Assembly (NCBI RefSeq): GCF_023507705.1
Contig: NZ_JALBGD010000015.1
Location: forward strand, 1-64,000
Origin: Stappia sp. WLB 29
Lineage (GTDB): Bacteria > Pseudomonadota > Alphaproteobacteria > Rhizobiales > Stappiaceae
Direction: 5' to 3'
DNA length: 64,000 nt
Below the pieces are notes generated by a model. It saw only the letters and a list, made by a program, of their open reading frames with translations. It did no database searches and was not told where the DNA came from. A program made the position numbers and the translations under genes. Shown one piece after another: positions 1-9,926 of the stretch (position 1 is its first letter; every line of letters begins with the position of its first letter).

Positions 1-174
1 GTCCGGGGTGACGGCAGAGGGGATGCGAAGTCGCACCTTCCCGCAGCCAATGGTCGCACCCGACTTGACCCTGCACGCGGACAGGGCAGAGTGGCAACGC
101 GCGGGTGCAGGCCCGCGCCGCCGCGATCGGGTGCGGCGCATTCGGGAAACGACAGCTCGGGGAAGGACAGGACG

Positions 175-636
175 ATGGGACAGAGTGCCGGGCCGCTGAC
201 GGGGAGCTGCCGCTGCGGGGCGACCACGATCGCGATCACCGCCGATCCGGTGATGACCGCCGCCTGCCACTGTCGGGGCTGCCAGAAGATGAGCTCCAGC
301 GCCTTTTCGCTGACCGCGATGGTGCCGGCCGAGGCGTTTTCCGTCACCGCGGGCGAGCCGGTCAAGGGCGGCATCCAGGGTCCGCAGCTCGACCATTATT
401 TCTGCCCGTTCTGCAAGACGTGGATGTTCACCCGCATCACCGGCTTCGAGGCGGTGGTCAACGTGCGCCCGACCATGTTCGACGACGAGCGCTGGTCGAA
501 GCCCTTCATGGAGACGATGACGGCGGAAAAGCTCGCCTGGGTCGAGCTTCCGGTCGCGCGCAGTTTCACCGGCTTCCCGCAGCCGGAAGAGTTTCCGCAG
601 CTGATCGCCGAGTTCGCGGCGCGCGACAGCGCCTAG
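175..636 (+). CDS. GFA/CENP-V family zinc-binding protein
   Basis: Protein of 153 residues in the GFA (glutathione-dependent formaldehyde-activating enzyme/CENP-V) fold, a small zinc-binding beta fold. Visible zinc-ligand cysteines are C12 and C14 (SCRCG), C31, C33 and C36 (CHCRGC), and C77 and C80 (FCPFC). The ATG at 175 is chosen because it follows an AGGACAGGACG ribosome-binding stretch and precedes the family N-terminus; an in-frame ATG at 91 would add a non-homologous leader. Most GFA homologues have no proven formaldehyde activity, so the substrate is unknown. The stop codon shares four bases with the stop of the convergent gene. Confidence 0.85.
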   Translation: MGQSAGPLTGSCRCGATTIAITADPVMTAACHCRGCQKMSSSAFSLTAMVPAEAFSVTAGEPVKGGIQGPQLDHYFCPFCKTWMFTRITGFEAVVNVRPTMFDDERWSKPFMETMTAEKLAWVELPVARSFTGFPQPEEFPQLIAEFAARDSA

Positions 637-1919
637 CCGACCAGGAAGCGCGAGGGCGAATAGGGCTGCGGGTCGGCCAGCGGCAGCATGTCGGTAACGA
701 GGTCGGCCAGGAGCCGCGCCATCGCCGGGGCCAGCGAGAAACCGTCGCGCATGTGGCCGACGGACAGCCACAGGCCCGGCATGCCGGGCATTTCGCCGAC
801 GATGGGCAGTTGGTCCGGCACGAAGACGCGCACGCCCGCGACCGGCAGGTCTTCCACCGCGGATCCGAGCGGCAGCAGCCCCTTGGCGATGGACGCCGCC
901 CGGTGCAGGGCATTGGCACGCACCGGAACGCCGGACAGCGCGCGGGCCGTCGACATCAGCTCCGTACCGCCGACCAGCCGCAGCCCGCGCTCCATCGGCG
1001 TCAGCGTGAAGCCGCTCTCCTGATCGGTGACCGGCCGGGTCAGCGACACGCCGGAGACGGCGCGGAAATGGCGATGATAGGTGCGGCAGGCGGCGAGCGG
1101 CATGGTCAGCCCGAAGCGCGCAAGCACCGGAGAGATGCCCGCGCCCAGCGCCAGCACCGCGATCGGCGCGCCGACCTCGCCGCGCACGGTGCGCAGCGCA
1201 TAGCCCCGGCGCGTGTCGAGGAGCGTGGCGGCATCGCCGATCTCCACCTCCCCGCCCCGCTCGCGGAACAGCCGGCCGTAGGCCTTGGTGACGCCGCCGG
1301 GCGAGGAGACCGACTGGCTCTCCGGCCAGTAGATCGCCGCCTCTTCCAGCGAGCGCAGATGCGGCTCCAGCCGGACGATCTCGACCGCGTCGAGATCCGC
1401 GTAAGGCACGCCGAGAATGCGGGCGAAATGCCGGTCCACCTCGGCGAGCTCGCGCGCCCGCGGCGAGCGCAGCAGCTTGATCCAGCCGGTGCGGCGGAAG
1501 AAGCGCAGGGCGCTGGCCGCCCGCGCCAGCGCCAGATGCTCCGCCGCCGCCACCGCCTGCAGCGGCGCGAGCGCGCGGGCCGCCCGCGCCACCGCGGCCG
1601 GCTGGGCGCTGAGCCGGCATTCGGCGAAGAAACGGGCAAGGTCGGGCAGCGAGCGCGAATCGATCCCGAAGCCGCGGCGCCGGGTCAGGGCGCCGGCGAG
1701 GATGCCCGGCAGGGTCAGCGGCACGACGGGCGGGCAGTAGGCGTCGCGGCCGATCAGCCCGTCATTGCCGCGCGTTGCATCCTCTCCCGGCGCGTCGCGG
1801 TCGACGAGAAGCACGCGAAGGCCCCGCCCCTGCAGGTGCAGGGCGGCACTCGTTCCGGTGATTCCGGCGCCAAGGACGATCGCGTCGAAGCTGCGCATAC
1901 GCTTTTCGACACCGTTCAC
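633..1919 (-). CDS. FAD-dependent oxidoreductase, DAO/DadA-like
   Basis: Protein of 428 residues of the D-amino-acid oxidase (DAO) family. The N-terminal dinucleotide-binding motif GAGITG lies at residues 17-22, followed by the hydrophobic strand and acidic residue (LLVDRD) typical of FAD Rossmann folds. The C-terminus contains a P-x-VGEMPG-x-PGLW-x-S-x-GH segment, the usual FAD-closing region in DadA-type enzymes. It probably oxidises an amine or amino acid in the cytoplasm; the substrate cannot be read from sequence. An alternative start is the methionine at residue 8 (position 1898), just before the beta strand. It is convergent with the GFA gene, with overlapping stops at CTAG (633-636). 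Confidence 0.8.
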   Translation of the reverse strand: MNGVEKRMRSFDAIVLGAGITGTSAALHLQGRGLRVLLVDRDAPGEDATRGNDGLIGRDAYCPPVVPLTLPGILAGALTRRRGFGIDSRSLPDLARFFAECRLSAQPAAVARAARALAPLQAVAAAEHLALARAASALRFFRRTGWIKLLRSPRARELAEVDRHFARILGVPYADLDAVEIVRLEPHLRSLEEAAIYWPESQSVSSPGGVTKAYGRLFRERGGEVEIGDAATLLDTRRGYALRTVRGEVGAPIAVLALGAGISPVLARFGLTMPLAACRTYHRHFRAVSGVSLTRPVTDQESGFTLTPMERGLRLVGGTELMSTARALSGVPVRANALHRAASIAKGLLPLGSAVEDLPVAGVRVFVPDQLPIVGEMPGMPGLWLSVGHMRDGFSLAPAMARLLADLVTDMLPLADPQPYSPSRFLVG

Positions 1920-2025
1920 AATCGCCTTGCAAGTGGAAGACGCTCTCCACGATACTCAACGTCCTGAAATTGTTCCCGCCCGGCGCCGTTGCGGCGCCAC
2001 GAGCCCTTCCCGGAAAGTGTCCCAC

Positions 2026-3024
2026 ATGCCGGCGCTCGCCCTGCCGCTCACCCTCCTTGCCTGGCTCGGCCGCCAGGGCACCCGGGCCGTCGCCATCAGC
2101 GCCCTGCTCGGATTGATACTGCCGCCGCTCTCGGCGCTGTTCCGCCCGCTGATCGAGGAAGCGATCTTCGTGCTGCTGGTGCTGGCCTTCCTGCGGGTCG
2201 ATCCGGTCGCCGTCGTCGCCCATGTCCGCCGGCCGAAACTGGTAGCCCTGTCGCTCGTATGGATGCTGCTCGCCGTGCCGCTGACCGTGGGCGCGCTGCT
2301 GCAGGCGAGCGGGCTTGCCGCCCTGCATCCCGACATCGCGCTGGCCGCCTTCATCGTCACCGCCGCCCCGCCGATCATGTCGGCCCCGGCCTTCATCGCG
2401 CTGATCGGCCTCGACGGAGCGCTGTCGCTGGCGCTGGTCGGCTGCGGCATGCTGCTGACGCCCCTGACCGCGCCGCTGATCGGCGGGCTGCTGCTCGGCG
2501 AGAGCCTGCCCATCGACGCGCTCGCCCTCGGCCTGCGCCTGACCGGGCTGCTCGCCGCCTCCGCCGGCATGGCGCTGCTGATTCGCCGCCTTGCCGGCAA
2601 TGCCCGCATCGTCGAGGCGAAGGAGCATATCGACGGGCTGAACGTGTTGATCCTGTTCATCTTCGCCGTGGCGGTGATGGACGGCGTCGCCGAGCGGTTC
2701 ATGGCGGCGCCCCTGTTCACGCTGGCGGTGGCGGCGCTGACCTTCGCGGTGGCGCTGACCCAGATGGGGGTGACGCTGCTGGTGTTCGCGCGGGTGCGGC
2801 GCGACCAGGGCTTCGTCATCGGCCACGCGGTCGGCAACCGCAACATGGGGCTGCTGGTCGCCGCGCTGGGCGGCACGCTGCCGGATCTCGCCTGGCTCTA
2901 TTTCGGGCTCGGCCAGCTGCCGATCTACCTGCTGCCCTGGCTCTTGAAGCCGCTGGCCAACCGCATCGCCGCCGATCAGGCGGAACGTGACCGGGATCAC
3001 GGCAGCGCCGCGCCCGGCGGCTAG
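2026..3024 (+). CDS. BASS-like (bile acid:sodium symporter superfamily) membrane transporter
   Basis: Integral membrane protein of 332 residues with about nine to ten hydrophobic segments and few charges. The overall pattern resembles the BASS superfamily of Na+-coupled organic anion carriers: paired helices and a conserved GHAVGNRNMG motif near residue 270, where the family carries polar residues in a broken helix. It would act in the inner membrane, and the substrate is unknown. The start at 2026 is chosen because the preceding in-frame residues are basic and low-complexity and overlap the divergent oxidoreductase. It is followed after 38 bp by a secreted protein gene on the same strand. 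Confidence 0.6.
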   Translation: MPALALPLTLLAWLGRQGTRAVAISALLGLILPPLSALFRPLIEEAIFVLLVLAFLRVDPVAVVAHVRRPKLVALSLVWMLLAVPLTVGALLQASGLAALHPDIALAAFIVTAAPPIMSAPAFIALIGLDGALSLALVGCGMLLTPLTAPLIGGLLLGESLPIDALALGLRLTGLLAASAGMALLIRRLAGNARIVEAKEHIDGLNVLILFIFAVAVMDGVAERFMAAPLFTLAVAALTFAVALTQMGVTLLVFARVRRDQGFVIGHAVGNRNMGLLVAALGGTLPDLAWLYFGLGQLPIYLLPWLLKPLANRIAADQAERDRDHGSAAPGG

Positions 3025-3062
3025 TCTGGCGGGAATCGCAACCCGCACCGGGAGACCGCCCC

Positions 3063-3839
3063 ATGCACCGCCCGACGCCGAAAGCCCTCGCCCTCGCCGC
3101 CGCTCCGCTGGGGGCCGCCGCCCTCGCACTGCTTGTGACGCTGGGCACCGCGCCGGCCTTCGCCGCCGACTATGCAAGGGTCGACGTGTTGGGCTTTTCC
3201 GCCGATGGCAGCCGCTTCGCCTTCGAGGAATACGGCACGCAGGACGGTTCGGGCTTTCCCTATTCCAACATCTACCTGTTCGACGTCGACCGGGACGCCT
3301 GGCTCGGCGGCAGCCCGTTCCGCCGGCTGGACGAGACCGGCGACGCAACGCCCGAACAGGCGGAAGCCGACCTTGCCCGCACCCGCGCGGCCAATCGCGA
3401 CGAGGCTGGGGACCTGATCTCCTCGGCCGCGATCAGCGGCCATGGCGACACGGTGGCGCACAATCCGCCGACCGAGCGCGGCGCCGACCCGCACCGGATG
3501 ATCGCATCGACACGCGCGGAAGTGCCGGAGTTCGGGCCGCAGGTGGAGCTGCGGCTGACCGAGCACGCCGTGGAGCGGCCCGCGCGCTGCCCGGACGGCT
3601 TCGGCGAGATCAAGGGCTTCCGCCTGACGCTGGCAATCGAGGGCGAGACGCGGGTCCTCAACGACGATGCCCGCCTGCCGCAAAGCCGGGGCTGCGCGCT
3701 CGGCTACCGGATCGAGCGGCTGGTGCTGCACCACCCGGTGAACGGGGGACCGGCGTCCTTCGCGGTGATCGTGCTGGTGGAGCAGGTCGGCTTCGAGGGA
3801 CCGGACGGGCGGCATCTGGCGATCACCGGGCGGCTGTGA
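3063..3839 (+). CDS. DUF2259 family secreted protein
   Basis: Protein of 258 residues with a long N-terminal signal peptide (basic MHRPTPK, then a hydrophobic stretch, cleavage predicted after AFA near residue 34). The mature part begins [20 protein letters not shown], the characteristic opening of DUF2259 predicted secreted proteins of alphaproteobacteria, which have no established function. The [11 protein letters not shown] and SNIYLFDV segments look like beta-propeller-style strands. Export to the periplasm is the only safe prediction. It lies downstream of the BASS-like transporter in the same direction and could be co-transcribed with it. Confidence 0.75.
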   Translation: MHRPTPKALALAAAPLGAAALALLVTLGTAPAFAADYARVDVLGFSADGSRFAFEEYGTQDGSGFPYSNIYLFDVDRDAWLGGSPFRRLDETGDATPEQAEADLARTRAANRDEAGDLISSAAISGHGDTVAHNPPTERGADPHRMIASTRAEVPEFGPQVELRLTEHAVERPARCPDGFGEIKGFRLTLAIEGETRVLNDDARLPQSRGCALGYRIERLVLHHPVNGGPASFAVIVLVEQVGFEGPDGRHLAITGRL

Positions 3840-3942
3840 GACGAGAGGGAGCGCCCAGCTGGATGCTTGTGGCACCGGGGAGCCTGTGATAGCGGCTTGC
3901 GCCAGATCAGCCTCCCACGCCCAGCCATCGGAGCCGCCGCCC

Positions 3943-4620
3943 ATGACCCGCCCCGTCGTCATTGCCCCGTCCATGCTCGCCTCGGACTTCTCCGCCTTCG
4001 GAAGGGAAGTGCGCGACGTGGTGGAGGCCGGCGCCGACTGGATCCATCTCGACGTGATGGACGGGCATTTCGTGCCCAATATCAGCTTCGGCCCCGACGT
4101 CATCAAGGCGATGCGCCGGCACACCGACAAGGTGTTCGATACGCATTTGATGATCGCCCCCTGCGATGCCTACCTCGAGGCCTTCGCCAAGGCCGGCTCC
4201 GACATCATCACCGTGCATGCCGAGGCCGGCCCGCATCTCGACCGCTCGCTGCAGGCGATCCGCGCGCTCGGCAAGAAGGCCGGCGTCTCGCTGAACCCGG
4301 CGACGCCGGAAAGCGTCCTCGAATACGTGCTCGACCGCCTCGACCTGGTGCTGGTGATGAGCGTCAATCCGGGCTTCGGCGGCCAGTCCTTCATCCCGGC
4401 GATGGTCGACAAGGTCGCCCGCATCAAGGCGATGATCGGCGACCGGCCGATCGACATCGAGGTCGACGGCGGCGTCACTGCGCAGACCGCGCCGCTGGTC
4501 GCAAAGGCCGGCGCCAATGTGCTGGTCGCCGGCTCGGCGGTGTTCAAGGGCGAGGGCGTTGCCGGTTACCGCGCCAATATCGAGGCGATCCGCAAGGCCG
4601 CCGACGCCGCCGCGGCTTGA
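3943..4620 (+). CDS. rpe: ribulose-phosphate 3-epimerase
   Basis: TIM-barrel enzyme of 225 residues that interconverts ribulose-5-phosphate and xylulose-5-phosphate in the pentose phosphate pathway; the same pathway supplies ribose-5-phosphate to the purine genes nearby. Family motifs are intact: [10 protein letters not shown] at the N-terminus, [11 protein letters not shown] (metal-binding His/Asp), [12 protein letters not shown] and a C-terminal EVDGGV phosphate-binding loop. The ATG at 3943 aligns with the normal family start ([10 protein letters not shown]); an upstream ATG at 3886 would add 19 unlikely residues. Length is typical for the family. Confidence 0.97.
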   Translation: MTRPVVIAPSMLASDFSAFGREVRDVVEAGADWIHLDVMDGHFVPNISFGPDVIKAMRRHTDKVFDTHLMIAPCDAYLEAFAKAGSDIITVHAEAGPHLDRSLQAIRALGKKAGVSLNPATPESVLEYVLDRLDLVLVMSVNPGFGGQSFIPAMVDKVARIKAMIGDRPIDIEVDGGVTAQTAPLVAKAGANVLVAGSAVFKGEGVAGYRANIEAIRKAADAAAA

Positions 4621-4699
4621 CCCCCGCCGCCGCGCGGCCGACAGTCGGCGCAATGCGCCGGGCACTGCCGCCCGGCGTAAGAACGGATGGACCTGCCAC

Positions 4700-5173
4700 G
4701 TGCGACCGCTCGTCTTCGCCATCGCCTGGGCCGCATTCATCGGCCTGATGGAGACGGCGCTCACCTTCTGGCGCGGCGAGGCCCTGACGGGTCGGTCGGC
4801 CGGGGTCGTCGCCGTCTTCACGGTGAGCGCCTTCCTCGGCGCCTTCTGCGCCTGGGGTGTCGCCAGCCTCATGACCTTCCGCCGCCGCAAGGGGCGGCTG
4901 CCGGCGCGCTTTGCCGCCATGATCCTGTCGCTGACGCTCGGCACCGCCGGCTTTTGCGCCGTGTTCTTCTTCCTGCAGCTGCGCTCCTATTACTCGGAAT
5001 GGCACACCAGCACGATCTCCATGCAGATGTTCTGGGAGTTCGCCTTCACCGGCGCCTCGACCAGCTACATCTTCGCCGTGATGGGCGCCCGCCCGCTGCT
5101 GCCTTTCGCCTTCCTGCCGATGCTGGCCTTCTCGTGGTACTTCGCGCGCATTGAGCCGTCGCGCCGCGTCTGA
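4700..5173 (+). CDS. hypothetical four-helix membrane protein
   Basis: Small membrane protein of 157 residues with four hydrophobic segments (roughly residues 2-20, 34-58, 70-93 and 112-150), separated by a basic loop (RRRKGRL). I recognise no domain. The GTG at 4700 is preferred because the hydrophobic N-terminus starts directly after it, while any earlier in-frame start would overlap rpe and add arginine-rich sequence. It sits between rpe and purB on the same strand, 43 bp before the purB start, so it probably shares their transcript. Its role is unknown. Confidence 0.6.
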   Translation: MRPLVFAIAWAAFIGLMETALTFWRGEALTGRSAGVVAVFTVSAFLGAFCAWGVASLMTFRRRKGRLPARFAAMILSLTLGTAGFCAVFFFLQLRSYYSEWHTSTISMQMFWEFAFTGASTSYIFAVMGARPLLPFAFLPMLAFSWYFARIEPSRRV

Positions 5174-5216
5174 TAAGGAGCCGGCACACCCGCCGCTGCC
5201 CGAGAAGGACACCCGC

Positions 5217-6545
<1,329 letters not shown>

Positions 6546-6614
6546 CATCCGCGCGTTGAGGCGGGGCCGGATCTCGGCCCTCGCCCGCCCCGTTGCGCAA
6601 CCGGAATCAAAGCC

Positions 6615-7175
6615 ATGAAGATCGCCGAGACCGATATCCTGCTGCTGCCCGGCTACGGCGACACGCCGGCCGGCCACTGGATGCACCGCTGGTGCGAGAA
6701 GATGCCGACGGCGCGCATCGTCGCCCAGCGCAACTGGTTCCAGCCCGTGCTGAAGGAATGGATCGACGCCCTGAAGGACGCGGTTGCCGCCGCCGAGCGC
6801 CCGGTGGTGCTGGTCGGCCATTCGCTCGGCTCGATCACCGCGGTCCATGCCGCCCATGGCCACGGGCTCGATACGGACAAGATCAAAGCCGCCTTCCTGG
6901 TGGCGCCGACGGACCTGAACCGCGCCGAGCCGAAGCCCGCCTTCGACGCAGCCCAGTTCCGCGCCGTGCCGAAGGGGCCCCTGCCCTTCCACGCCAGGGT
7001 GGTGGCCAGCCGCACCGACCCCTATTGCGCCTATGAGGTGGCCCAGCAGATGGCACGGGACTGGGGCGCGCATTTCCAGGATGCGGGCGATGCCGGCCAC
7101 ATCAACCTGGAAAGCGGCCACGGCCCCTGGCCGGAAGGCCTGATGTCCTTCGCCTATCTGATGAAAGACCTGTAA
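6615..7175 (+). CDS. RBBP9/YdeN-family alpha/beta hydrolase
   Basis: Small serine hydrolase of 186 residues. The nucleophile elbow GHSLGS places the catalytic serine at residue 70, and the C-terminal DAGHIN supplies the histidine. The opening LLLPGYGDTPAGHWMHRW is characteristic of the RBBP9/YdeN family, whose bacterial members have no settled substrate. It is cytoplasmic, with no signal peptide. It starts 69 bp after purB on the same strand and may be co-transcribed. Confidence 0.85.
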   Translation: MKIAETDILLLPGYGDTPAGHWMHRWCEKMPTARIVAQRNWFQPVLKEWIDALKDAVAAAERPVVLVGHSLGSITAVHAAHGHGLDTDKIKAAFLVAPTDLNRAEPKPAFDAAQFRAVPKGPLPFHARVVASRTDPYCAYEVAQQMARDWGAHFQDAGDAGHINLESGHGPWPEGLMSFAYLMKDL

Positions 7176-7431
7176 GGGGTCTGCTTGCGCCGCGCGTCGT
7201 CCTGATCTGAAATTCGTCCCACGTCACGGCGTCCCTGCCATCGGGCATCCGGGTTTCTCCGGGTCCTCGCTTGGCAGACGCGCCCGCCGTTGATATGGAC
7301 GTTTCCCGAAAATACAGGTTCGGGGCGAGTTCGACGCGAGCAGGGCTCGTCCGGGCTGCAGGACCTTCCCGCATTGCAGCGGCATCATCCGACGACCGCG
7401 TGCATCTCACGATTTCGGAAAAGACATTGCG

Positions 7432-8109
7432 ATGAAAACCCACAAGGCCTTTTTGCGTGCCGCACTTCTGATTTCGATTCCGATGGTCCTCGCCGGCTGC
7501 GGTCCGAGCAAGGAAGTGCTGCAGCAGGAGCGGGAACTGTTCGCGCAGGCGCGCGACCGGCAGAGCAGCTGCGGCAACACCGAGAACGATTCACCGGCGG
7601 CACGCGCCATCGTGGAAAAGGACCGGCTGCGCGGGCTGACGCGCTACACGGAAGCCGATGCGCAGGAGATGATGACCGACCGCACCGACGTCTCCTACAT
7701 GCCCGGCCACGGCACGCAGATCTCCTACACCTCCGCCGACGGCCGCGCCTGGCTCTGGTATCCGGGCAATCCCCGCATCCTGGAGGGACGCTGGAAGCTG
7801 GACGACAGCAAGGACCTTCTTCAGGTCTGCTACGACTACGGCCCCGGCACCCGCAACCCGACGATGAAGGACGCACCCTCCGGCTTCCAGTGCGGCAGCT
7901 TCCACAACCAGAACATCTTCACGCTCGACACAAAGCGCGGCGACGTGTTCGGCCTTGCGACCGCCAAGGTCTTGAAGCCGCTGCCGCGCGATGCGGCCAA
8001 GCCCTATTTCCCCGGCTGCGCGCCGGCGAGAAAGCCGCTGCTGAAGAACGGCAAGCCGCCGCTCGACAACCTGCAGAACGACCTCAAGAGCTATATCGGC
8101 CGCGCCTGA
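7432..8109 (+). CDS. hypothetical lipoprotein
   Basis: Protein of 225 residues with a lipoprotein signal: basic N-terminus, hydrophobic core and lipobox LAGC with the lipidated cysteine at residue 23. The mature part contains a possible disulfide set (four or five cysteines) and an aromatic-rich middle (GRAWLWYPGN, RWKLDD), but no domain I recognise. It should be anchored in an envelope membrane and face the periplasm. The 256 bp upstream hold no gene, so it probably has its own promoter. A strong hairpin lies about 95 bp downstream. Confidence 0.7.
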   Translation: MKTHKAFLRAALLISIPMVLAGCGPSKEVLQQERELFAQARDRQSSCGNTENDSPAARAIVEKDRLRGLTRYTEADAQEMMTDRTDVSYMPGHGTQISYTSADGRAWLWYPGNPRILEGRWKLDDSKDLLQVCYDYGPGTRNPTMKDAPSGFQCGSFHNQNIFTLDTKRGDVFGLATAKVLKPLPRDAAKPYFPGCAPARKPLLKNGKPPLDNLQNDLKSYIGRA

Positions 8110-8204
8110 GCCTGAAGCGCGACCTCCCGCGCGGCACGCGAATGCTCGCACTGATGTCGCCGCATCTCATGGGCTGCTCCTCGAAGGAATTCCACGCATG
8201 AAAA

Positions 8205-8231
8205 CGCCGCCCGGCTGACAACCGGGCGGCG
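8205..8231 (-). terminator. Rho-independent terminator after the aldolase gene
   Basis: Perfect 10-bp GC stem (CGCCGCCCGG pairing with CCGGGCGGCG) with a 7-nt loop. On the minus strand it is followed by GTTTT, so it suits the aldolase gene ending at 8262. On the plus strand the tail is weaker (CTTTCG), but the hairpin may also limit lipoprotein transcripts. Confidence 0.75.
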
Positions 8232-8261
8232 CTTTCGAAGACAACCGGAAACGGAAGAGCG

Positions 8262-9032
8262 TCAGTCGAGCTCGGCGAGCCGGGCCTTCGCAATCTCAAG
8301 CAGCATCGACATCTCGATGCCGTGAGAGATGAAGCGGAAGCCCATGTCGCGCGCCGACTTCGCATCCGCCGCATTGTTGCAGAAGATGCCGGCGATCTTG
8401 CCGGCGGCGCGGGCGCGCTTTGCCACGTCGGCGGCGATGGTCTGCACCTTCTCGCTGCTGGGGTTGAGCTCGCGCCCCTCCGACAGGGTCAGCGACAGGT
8501 CGCCCGGGCCGATGAAGACGCCGTCGAGGCCTTCGACGGCGAGCATCTCGTCCAGCGCATCCAGAGCGGCCGGCGTCTCGATCATGGCGAAGGCGACCGT
8601 CTCCTCGTTTGCGGAGGCGAGATACGCGGCCGGCGTCAGGCCCTGCAGCATGGCCGCGCGATGCGGGCCCCAGCTGCGGACGCCGACGGGAGGAAACTTG
8701 CTCGCCCCGACCAGCGCCAATGCGTCCTCCACCGTGTTGACCATCGGCATGATCACCGCCTCCGCGCCGAGATCGAAGGCGCGGCTCACGGTGGCGAAGT
8801 CGTCGACCGGCGGACGCACGACGGCGTGGGCACCGCCGAGGCGCGCGGCGGCAATCCCATCGCGGATGGAGGCGATGTCGTGGGCGCCGTGCTGCATATC
8901 GAGCGTCACCGCACCATACCCCGCACGGCCCAGCAGCTCCGCCATCGCCGGCACGGCCAGGGTCGACCAGGCGGTGATCACGGTCTCGTCGGCGCGAAGG
9001 CGGGCGGCAAGGGAAGGAGCGGAAGCGGTCAT
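8262..9032 (-). CDS. HpcH/HpaI family aldolase
   Basis: Protein of 256 residues of the HpcH/HpaI class II aldolase family (2-keto-3-deoxy-sugar or 4-hydroxy-2-oxoheptanedioate aldolases), metal-dependent TIM barrels that release pyruvate from 2-oxo-4-hydroxy acids. Family features are DMQHGAHD near residue 47, the MIETPAAL segment with the metal-binding glutamate, and FIGPGDLSLT with the metal-binding aspartate. The start at 9032 (MTASAPSLAARL) is preferred over a start at 9140, which would add a proline/arginine-rich leader. The exact substrate is unknown; no catabolic operon surrounds it. Confidence 0.85.
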   Translation of the reverse strand: MTASAPSLAARLRADETVITAWSTLAVPAMAELLGRAGYGAVTLDMQHGAHDIASIRDGIAAARLGGAHAVVRPPVDDFATVSRAFDLGAEAVIMPMVNTVEDALALVGASKFPPVGVRSWGPHRAAMLQGLTPAAYLASANEETVAFAMIETPAALDALDEMLAVEGLDGVFIGPGDLSLTLSEGRELNPSSEKVQTIAADVAKRARAAGKIAGIFCNNAADAKSARDMGFRFISHGIEMSMLLEIAKARLAELD

Positions 9033-9159
9033 GGCGGGGTTTTCCGAAATGGCAGGGTGGGAAGGACCCGCAACCGGGCCCGGTGGGCGGCGGACCGCAG
9101 CTGGCGCGGCCCGCGATGTTTCAAAAAGCGCAAAGGGCAATTCGGGAGGCGAAACGCGA

Positions 9160-9187
9160 AAGGGGCAGCGTGTCCGCGCTGCCCCTT
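9160..9187 (-). terminator. Rho-independent terminator after the zeta-subunit gene
   Basis: Stem of 11 bp (AAGGGGCAGCG with CGCTGCCCCTT) around a 6-nt loop, placed 10 bp past the stop of the zeta-subunit gene on the minus strand and followed by a short T stretch there. Confidence 0.7.
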
Positions 9188-9196
9188 CGTATCGCC

Positions 9197-9520
9197 TCAG
9201 CCTTCGTTCTGGATCTGCTCAACCGCCTGATGCAGCAGCTCGTCCATGGTCCGACGGATCTGGTGGTCCGACTGGTTGACGCCGGCATCGTCGAGATCCT
9301 TGCGGATCTTGCGGAACACATCCTCGTCGCCCGGCTCCTCGAAATCGGCGCGGACCACTTCCTTCGCGTAGTCCTGGGCCTTGTCGGCATCGAGCCCCAA
9401 CTTTTCCGCGGCCCACAGGCCGAGCAGCTTGTTGCGACGGGCCACCGCCTTGAAGCGCAGCTCCTCGTCGTGGGCGAACTTGGATTCAAAAGCCTCCTCG
9501 CGACGGTCGAAGGTGCTCAT
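9197..9520 (-). CDS. F1-ATPase inhibitor zeta subunit (DUF1476 family)
   Basis: Protein of 107 residues matching the DUF1476 family, identified in Paracoccus denitrificans as the zeta subunit that inhibits ATP hydrolysis by the F1Fo-ATP synthase. The N-terminus (MSTFDRREEAFESKFAHDEE) is the conserved inhibitory region. The rest is a highly charged helical bundle (LLGLWAAEKLGL, DDAGVNQSDHQIRRTMDELL). It acts in the cytoplasm on F1, where the N-terminal helix blocks rotation; that role is known for the family and inferred here. The gene is monocistronic, divergent from purC, and ends in its own hairpin. Confidence 0.9.
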   Translation of the reverse strand: MSTFDRREEAFESKFAHDEELRFKAVARRNKLLGLWAAEKLGLDADKAQDYAKEVVRADFEEPGDEDVFRKIRKDLDDAGVNQSDHQIRRTMDELLHQAVEQIQNEG

Positions 9521-9926
9521 GCGTCAGTCTCCTGCCTTCTAGCGGTGGCGCCCTCGGGCGCTGAAATCGGTTGCGGCGCCGCCATCATATGGGGATCCGA
9601 TGCGCCCTTGCATATCCTTCGCGACACACCAAATCAACGCGTATCGGTCGCATCCCGCCCGCTCGTCCCGACATCGCCCCGCGAGCAGGCCGAACGCCGG
9701 AAAATCTCTTCAGCGGCTTCATTGTACTTTACGGGGCGATCGTGTAGGTTCCGCGCCATCGAGCGGGGGGCCGAAAGCGCATCTGCCGTTCTCGCGCCCT
9801 TCCGATGACCGTCCCGGGTCCGGCCACGGCCGAACGAGACACTGTCCGACAAAGGGCACGGGACCGCAGTCAACCGGAGCATCTCCGCCAGTTATGGATT
9901 TTCTTTCTCAAACACGGTACGTGCCT
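9521..9926. other. 406-bp divergent intergenic region, zeta subunit/purC
   Basis: No convincing gene lies here. It holds the zeta-subunit upstream region on the minus strand, a candidate purC promoter near 9722-9750, and a reading frame open in phase with purC but lacking coding character. There is no obvious purine riboswitch fold; a G-rich run (GCGGGGGGCCG) lies near 9763. Confidence 0.5.
9722..9750 (+). promoter_or_regulatory. candidate sigma-70 promoter for purC
   Basis: TTGTAC (9722-9727) and TAGGTT (9745-9750) are separated by exactly 17 bp, in a locally AT-richer stretch upstream of purC. The boxes match the consensus at 4 or more of 6 positions each. No transcript evidence can be seen, and the 176-bp leader would be long. 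Confidence 0.35.

Noticed and set aside
8-199. Short frame at the window start
   Set aside because: Poor coding character, overlaps the GFA gene's ribosome-binding site, and gives an Arg-rich translation.
105-1967. Long plus-strand frame across the GFA and oxidoreductase region
   Set aside because: Low-complexity Arg/Gln/Gly-rich translation that covers two well-supported genes in other frames.
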